A stretch of 64,000 nt of DNA from Schistocephalus solidus (lineage: Eukaryota; Platyhelminthes; Cestoda; Diphyllobothriidea; Diphyllobothriidae), in the NCBI GenBank assembly GCA_017591395.1, contig WEDG01009072.1, forward strand, positions 1-64,000, given 5' to 3'. This document shows positions 57,601 to 64,000 of this stretch, piece by piece. The position numbers and the translations under genes were made by a program. How positions within the stretch are numbered: the stretch's first letter is position 1; every line of letters starts with the position of its first letter. The notes under the pieces were generated by a model. The model did no database searches, was not told the DNA's origin, and worked only from the letters and a program-made list of their open reading frames with translations.

Positions 57601-59530
57601 AGTAACCTTACTGGCAATTTTTCAAACTGTAGCCTGAATGTGTAAAGTGTTGGAATAAAAAAATCATTTGAACAATGTGGTTGTTGTGGTTGTTGTTGCT
57701 GTTGACCTAACCCAGAAGGCACACATATTCAACTAAAAGATACGAACGCCTTGTAGTTTTTATTCATTTGCTAACTTAAAATGTCTTTCTCCTAAGGAAG
57801 AATGATAATTCTTTAAAGAGCAAGTATTGCAAAATAAATGACTGTTGAAGTAAGGCAGATCTTTCTAAAGGAAACAAAATTGCAGTGCATAGCTATTATT
57901 TTGTGTAGAAATCACAGTATGTCATGCTTAGTTTGTTACTAGCGAGTGAACCACTGGCTGCACTATGGTCTTCTTAAACGAAATGCTCTGGGTTCTTATG
58001 TAAACGAACTTGGCAAAAATAGATTTTCCAAAAGCAACAGCGAAGGGCGTGATTGAAAACGACATTTGCCAATTAAAATATTGCCAATTTTTGAATGCAT
58101 GTACAGCTTTCAAACCAAGTCATCGTCCTTAATGTGCTCTCTCGGTGGAAGCAATTATGAAAGCAGGTAAGACAAATTTTACCCTGAAGGCCTTCCAACA
58201 AAAACAGAGCCTAAAGATAACAGACTTTCTGATAGAGATGAAGTAGTTGCGGTCACTGGGAGATCCAGCGATCTCAGCGATTGCATCTACTTCTTCTTAT
58301 TTACTTCCTGGGACTCGCATTTTCGCCTGTATCGATAGACTTTCTGATAGACAGAAGGTCGCCAATCATTCAAACTTGGCTTGGTTTTAAGCCGGAGAAA
58401 CTTGCTGGTTAAATATGTTTCTAGTAGTATTCTAAAGTGAACTCCTAATTTTAACGCGGTTTTTAAAAAATGTTTATCCTGCTCTAATTAAGCCCCACGA
58501 GTTGACTCAGCGGTATATGATCGTCCACATACCGTGGGTAATATGCAATCAACCGACAGGAACATGGGCTGTGAGATTACACAGAGGCTTTGCTCGTCTT
58601 CTCTTCTATCAGTAAAATTATAAAACGTCAATAATCTCCAAAAATTTCCAATTTTTAGCCGGTTATTAGATATCAGTGTGATACTAGAATATAAAGTTTG
58701 CATGAGTACCAAACTCCAGAGCACATCCCCAGTTTCCCTGAGTGCGGACATCGTAAGTTCACTAAAAATAGCGCAGGTAAATCTTATAGGTTCCAATCAC
58801 GCAGAATATAGCCTATGAATTTCTATTACCGTTGAGGCGCAGTCCATCTGAAAGCTGGTTACGGTCCTGATTGTTGAATTAGTCAAAAACGTCAGTTTTA
58901 CCGAAAATTGGTGAACCAAAATTTAGTCAAGGCAAACCTTTATCAATATTTCACTGCTTTCTGAAATTAATCCATTTGCTTGGAATTAATGCTTTGGCGT
59001 TCACCTTTGCATGACCAGTTCAATGGTTTCTGTATCCTAGTTCATTTAAAAGGCAGTCAAAAGCTTAAAATAAAATCTGGAGAATTTCGCCGAAAGGCAG
59101 GTGAAGAATACCAGGGGACTAACGAGTGAGCTAAAGTTATCATACTCGCGTCACGCAGTCATGAAAATCGCAAACTCTATCGTAGTATTTTAAATCGAAC
59201 CAGTCTTTTCTACACTCTAGAGCCAAAAACCCTATGCTGAGCAAATGTTAACGCTGTGACTTACTGCGTGGGAATCGATTGAGCAAATAATTGCTAATAG
59301 TTTTTCAATCCAAAAAAGCATTTGACAGCACTATTTGACTTTCTGTCTACCAACGATACCAAATGACCCAAAGAAACGTCCTCAGGAGTAACTTACCTAT
59401 GCGTGTTTGTGCTGGCCGTATATTTTCTGATAGTTCAGTGATCTGCACGATGGGCGCTTATAATTTTATTTTCATATCGGAGCGGGAAAATACGCAACTG
59501 TTATCTTTCGTTGTAACGCATTAGACTCAG
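57601..59530. other. AT-rich sequence, no gene recognised
   Basis: Includes a short GTT-rich patch (57675-57705) and a repeated ACTTTCTGATAGA word at 58226 and 58339. Openings (for example 58488-58796 minus) are unrecognised. Confidence 0.4.
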
Positions 59531-59539
59531 TATTTCAGA

Positions 59540-59690
59540 GTAAACGATAAGGGAGACTGAAATGGCTATTTCTGGCTCATAAGCTGTCACCGGCTAGTTT
59601 TATCCAACCCTAGGTAGTGCCCCACCTGAGGCTTGAAATCATAAACTTTTTATCAGAAGTCAAAAGTTCTTACCCCCGAGTTTCGGGCAG
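59540..59690 (-). mobile_element. Family-1 repeat (partial, decayed, minus)
   Basis: The complement contains the tail, GAAA, a helix II remnant and a degraded head. The CTGATGA box has decayed (reads CCGGTGA). It faces a plus-strand copy beginning at about 59690, forming an inverted pair. Confidence 0.65.
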
Positions 59691-59880
59691 TGCACCACCT
59701 AGGGTTGGTTTTAACTGGCTGATGACGGCTAATGAACCAGAAATGACCTCTCAATCTCCCTCGTCTTTGTTGGCAATGCTTATCTGCCTATGACACTAGC
59801 CCCCTGTGCGGCTGCTGGTGGGCCTGGCAAAACGGGACGAGTAAGTACCATTAGCGAACAGTGAGCGCTTATCAACGAAA
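59690..59880 (+). mobile_element. Family-1 repeat (partial, plus)
   Basis: The core at 59713-59757 keeps CTGATGA (59719-59725) and GAAA (59740-59743) but helix I is broken. The tail and following 5' region (GTGCGGCTGCTGGTGGGCC, AACGGGACGAGTAAG) are recognisable. Head-to-tail junction with a further, missing unit. Confidence 0.7.
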
Positions 59881-61370
59881 AACGACATTATTTTCTGGTA
59901 CTTACCTGAATGACAAAACTTGACTAGGTTGGTCAGTAGAATCTAAAAAATATCAGTGTCATGAAAGTAAAGGTTAATCTTTGCTTGTTTTCTTCTCTGT
60001 GGAATGGAATTGCGACTCACGATCACCGAATGTACCTAAAACAATTTTCTTACAAACATCTTTTTTTAAAATTCTGACTGAAATTTTAACTGGTTTTAAA
60101 AAGATTAGAAAGAAATGCAATGGCACTGCAGTCTGTTTTCGCTCTGTTCGTAATGCTCATTTCCTATTTTCAACGATAGCAAAGTTGTCTGATGTCAGTT
60201 GAGCGTGGTCGCTTATTTTCAATCCTACGCACCAAACATTTCCAGCGTTTCTACCAACCGTGAATTTAAATGGCTATGAAGAATTGTTGCTTTCCTGGAC
60301 GATGTTCGTTTGATGCGTCAGCACGCACTTTCTATCCCACCATCCCAATGGAATGCCCAGGATCATTAGGTCCTCAAAGGCCAATCCTTGATACTTCAGA
60401 AAATGGCATTCAAAGATGCCTCAAGGGATCTGAAATGCATCCACTGGTAGGAGATGTTGATTGTCTACGGATTTAAGTAATAACTTTATCTTCCACATCT
60501 TCAAACAGATATTTCTTAAATAGAGCTCACCTTAGCGGGCGCAAGCGTGACTCTTGCTGCGTCAGAGTTGATGCTTCTAATATTAACAGCCGGTTTTCAT
60601 GGAGTAGAATATTTCTGTTAAAGTGCATGTGATGTCCTAAGGATCCTTTTGGTGCCACTAGAGTCATTCCAGTTCATTGATTAGTCTTTCGGAACGTGGG
60701 TCATATCACCCTCTTTTCGGTATCCATAACTTTCGCTAATTCTGATTTGTGCAGCAACAGTTTGAGGCTATCTTTGTTAAGGTAGGAACACTAAATGGCG
60801 TAGGCTGCCCCTGCGTCACCGCTCCGAGTGAATGAATTCCTCGACCATGAAAAGCAAATTCGGGAACACTAGATGGCACTTTGAAGTAGCGGCATCCAGC
60901 TTCTTATTTGTTGGCTTCCATCTGCTTTTTTAAGAAAGGGGCAAAGTTTGCATGATGTCGGCGGTGGTGATCTCAAGGGTTGGCAATCTAAAACTTATTG
61001 AACCCCATACTTTATGCAGTAGGTTTAAGGTGCACTTTTTATGCCAACGCGGTCATCCTAGAAACCGCCTGAAAACTTCAAATAGAGAGTGACCACTAGG
61101 AATATCCTTCGAAAATCGTCAGCTTTTAGGCATTTTTGAAATCTATAACCGATTACGCACTATTTTCTAGACTGACTGGCTAGAGAGATACTAGCGATGC
61201 TTGAAATATCTAGGTGGACACGTGCAGTTTTTCAAAGAATTAAAGTACCCTGATAGAGCATCGCTTAAGGTGACCATATCTTGCGTACTCTATGCACAGT
61301 TAAATGAGCTGTCTGTTTTATTGGCCCAATTCCCAAGTGCCTTCGATGGTATTCTAACCCACGAAAACCC
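59881..61370. other. Sequence without recognised gene
   Basis: Openings at 59981-60202, 60270-60476 and 61201-61419 have unrecognised products; the last runs into the family-2 element and is not supported. Confidence 0.4.
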
Positions 61371-61377
61371 ACACTCT

Positions 61378-61560
61378 AACTATTTGAACAACGAGGCCTT
61401 AGTGCAGTCAAAGCTCTAACCACCTGAGCTACGAGGCCCCACCAGGAGCCATGAGTTTAATCACACTCGTGTCAAGTTACCTACTACATATACTGCAAAG
61501 TGCGGAATCTGCCAATTCCAATAAGGAGAGTGGGATTTCCTATTAATTAACTGTGTCTGG
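61378..61560 (-). mobile_element. Family-2 tRNA-like repeat (minus copy)
   Basis: The complement has GGGGCCTCGTAGCTCAGGTGG (A-box region, about 61421-61441), TTAGAGC, then the conserved upstream block of family 2 on the other side (complement of about 61455-61510, GCAGTATATGTAGTAGGTAAC). The B-box side is truncated at about 61378. Confidence 0.6.
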
Positions 61561-61601
61561 TAGTGAGCTGATGAACGTTAGCTTGCTTGTATTGAGATCA
61601 G

Positions 61602-61980
61602 AGTTTTGAAACCCTGTATGCAAGTGAAACGGCTGTTTGGGTTAAGAAAAGGGTAACTTGCTACCAAATAAGAACCGGAATGAATCTGTATGCATATTTT
61701 CTGTAAAAAATAGTTTTATCTATAAGGGCGTCGAAATCAATGGAAATTAAAGGAATACATTTTAAGTAATCTTTTTATATATAGTTTTTTTTTCTAGGCG
61801 GCGGATGGAAACTCATTCAAAAGGCTAGCATTCCAATGTATCTGTAGTATCTTTAAATTATTTTAATTATCCTACTTAAGAGCACTACCGTGCTTAAATA
61901 TTCTCTACAAATGGGAAAAAAACATTTATAAAATTTCGACTATAATTGTCTGGGATAACCCATCTACTCTAGTTACGCGA
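61602..61980 (+). repeat. Dispersed repeat family 3 copy
   Basis: Starts with GTTTTGAAACCCTGTATGCA (compare 29140 and 54466). Continues with TTTTCTGTAAAAAATAG, TCTATAAGGGCGTCGAAATC, TTCTAGGCGGCGGATGG and an ATCTACTCTAG ending in the same order as at 42378-42680. No coding content. Confidence 0.45.
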
Positions 61981-64000
61981 GCATGGAGCACATAGATCGA
62001 ATCAGATGTCTTGAGCGAGATAAAAACACATGCAGACCTACGCTGCGAAGTAGTCGCTGATGATGCTAGATATGTTGGCTGACGTCCTCTCATGAAATGT
62101 ACTCTAGCTAGAGGACTTTCGCTCGCGCTGTGAAGAACCTAATTTGATGTGCATGCTAAAATGCATCTTAAACTTCTCGTTGCCCTCAGTAACTGCTTTG
62201 GCAAGAACTGCTTACGCTACATTCCCACTGAACACAATGGCTCGGTGTGTGTGCAATCCGGAAACGGTGGTATTAGTGTTGGAGCTGTTTAAATTTCGAA
62301 AAAGGGTAGTACCACGTTGATCATTGAGAATAATTTATGTAATCACAGTCATTGGTCAGATGAGCTGTTTTTTACGTACTCAATTAGATCATAATGCACT
62401 CCTGCCTATTTATACCCAGTTACACGCCAACTTAACATTAAAGCCAACTTAAATATTGTGTTTTTTAGAGTAAGCATTCGTTGCCGGGTTAGGGGGTCAC
62501 ATAAACAGTGTTTGTTGTTGACTCTGAGGTAATATTTTGCTCTATAAGTCCCAAGTGCCTCAGCAGCATAAGTGAACCGGATGCGATATTAGTAGGATGG
62601 CGAGCAACGTGCCTCAAAACGATTTCTTTTTTTATGTTTTGCGGAGTGTTCATTAATTTTACATGGTTCAGTACGTCGTGTGCGTTCCCGTCATTTACAG
62701 GATGCCTTCTGTACCCGGAATAGTTTCTATTAAAACTCGCATCTAGCCAATGTACGGGTACTCTGTCGATTTTCGTATAAAACTGCAACTGGGAAGGCAG
62801 AGGGTGCCAAAACAAGCCACTTATAGATCATTCTAAACAACAAGTCCGTCTTTCATTCATGAATAGACGCACAACGTCCATGTGACTTTCAGAATCAGAA
62901 AGGCCCTCCGGAGAGCATAAGTTAATAAACACCTACAAAGACGCTGTGCACATCTTGTGACCAGGGTTCGGAATGTCTAAGCCCGTGCATTAAAAACACG
63001 AAAAGCTGCAACGTATGTCTACGTAAATCTATCTTAACATCGTATCTAAAGTTCGTTTTTCGAATTCGTAGAAAAAAAAATTGAACTAGGGTTTTTTTAA
63101 TTATAACTGTGCTTTAAAATTTTTTTGAGGACAAGGAACGGGCGTAAGTGGCTAGGTATAGCTCCATTTATTACAGCATTCCCGGTACACATTTCACCCG
63201 AGCATTTTTGCTGTACACAGGAAACATCATATTAATTTTTTTATGAGCGACGGAATAATGCACCTTATGTTCGTTCACTAAAGCTGCAATTGGGGCGTTA
63301 TCCATAAAGGCATTAAAACGTGTTCAAACCCCGTACTGATGTAGCAATTTGCTTTTATCTGTCAGACTTGCAAATTACTTCCCCTCTCATGCTGTGACAG
63401 CGTAGGTCTAAAAAGTTTGAAACCCACTGGGAGCTGCGTTAACTGCATCGTACTTATACAGGAATAATCACATTTCGCCTCACATTTTCATTATATAGGT
63501 CTTGGATGCGGCCCTGTATAGAGGGACCATCAATAATATCGATATTCATAAAGTTCCGGATAGACTGTAGTCCTCAACGATCAAAATGACCTAATAATTG
63601 TCGAAAATAGACTGCATCGCCACGCAAACATTAGTAGGGATCTTGACTTGGATCGGCAAAACCAAATAAAATGGTCGTTTTCAGTTTTTTAGATGGCCAA
63701 TGCTATTTAATTCCACTCCAGTTTTACTTTTAATAATCACATTAACACACTAAGTGGGCGTGAGCCCAAAAATCAATTGTTTCAGCGGTTTTTTTTTTTA
63801 GGGACATGTAAACCCTCAGTGCAATTCAAACTATTTTGTATTCAGAGTTTCTGTACCACAGGGAATAGCCTGCTCACAGGCTCTTGAAAATATGTGAAAG
63901 ATCTTCAATAAAATGAATATCCACACAGGCTTTGAAGTATAATTGTTCGCATATTTTAACATGAATCGAGACCCTGATTATTCCTCTTGGCTGTAGACGT
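61981..64000. other. Sequence without recognised gene to the window end
   Basis: A 108-codon minus-strand opening (62489-62815) overlaps a plus-strand one and has no recognised domain. No EF-hand exon of the upstream gene was found. Confidence 0.4.

Overview
This window looks like nuclear DNA from a flatworm, most probably a tapeworm of the Diphyllobothriidea; the genus is inference and was not tested. Four things point that way. The DNA is AT-rich with very sparse coding. The one recognisable gene is an animal calcium-sensor gene split by introns. The start codon sits a few bases after a splice/trans-splice acceptor. The repeats are tRNA-headed units carrying hammerhead-ribozyme-like cores, repeated head to tail, which is the architecture known from the schistosome Sm-alpha family. 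I see no prokaryotic operons, ribosome-binding sites, CRISPR arrays, rRNA genes or convincing functional tRNA genes.

Layout. 0-0.7 kb: inverted plus tandem copies of repeat family 1 (tRNA-like head, hammerhead-like core) beside a TA microsatellite. 0.7-2.05 kb: a GC-richer block of unknown nature. 2-24 kb: mostly old AT-rich sequence, interrupted by GC-richer islands (10.3, 14.2, 21.2 kb), telomere-like degenerate tracts (8.5, 18.6 kb) and a second tRNA-like repeat family (17.3-17.8 and 22.5-23.4 kb, the latter a tandem array of about 0.3-kb units). 24.0-25.35 kb: a cluster of family 1. 25.4-44.2 kb: largely featureless, with one family-1 copy at 34.1-34.35 kb, a GC-richer island at 32.7-33.1 kb and another telomere-like tract at 31 kb. 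44.3-45.15 kb: family 1, followed by a foldback element with inverted arms of about 145 bp.

46.57-46.69 kb: the only confident coding segment, the first coding exon (38 codons) of a neuronal calcium sensor/recoverin-type EF-hand protein on the plus strand. It ends in a GTGAGT donor. No later exon is recognisable in the remaining 17.3 kb, so the first intron probably runs past the right edge.

46.7-64 kb (probably intronic): an approximately 350-bp tandem duplication at 48.0-48.75 kb, family-1 pieces at 50 kb, and a purine-rich low-complexity tract at 52.2-53 kb. A dense repeat nest at 55.67-57.6 kb holds TA microsatellites, a perfect 35-bp inverted repeat, a second and independent hammerhead-like fold, a full family-1 unit and a 58-bp near-perfect palindrome. 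A foldback pair of family 1 lies at 59.5-59.9 kb and a family-2 copy at 61.4 kb.

The main discovery candidate is the self-cleaving-ribozyme-like core shared by family 1 and the distinct element at 56.4-56.5 kb. Both have a six-base-pair helix I, a CUGANGA box, helix II, a GAAA box, a minimal helix III and a cleavable NUH triplet. Both also have an outer G-run/C-run extension of helix I. Head-to-tail copies with periods near 290-309 bp fit processing of multimeric pol III-type transcripts into monomers. All calls rest on reading the sequence; no alignment, folding or database search was run.
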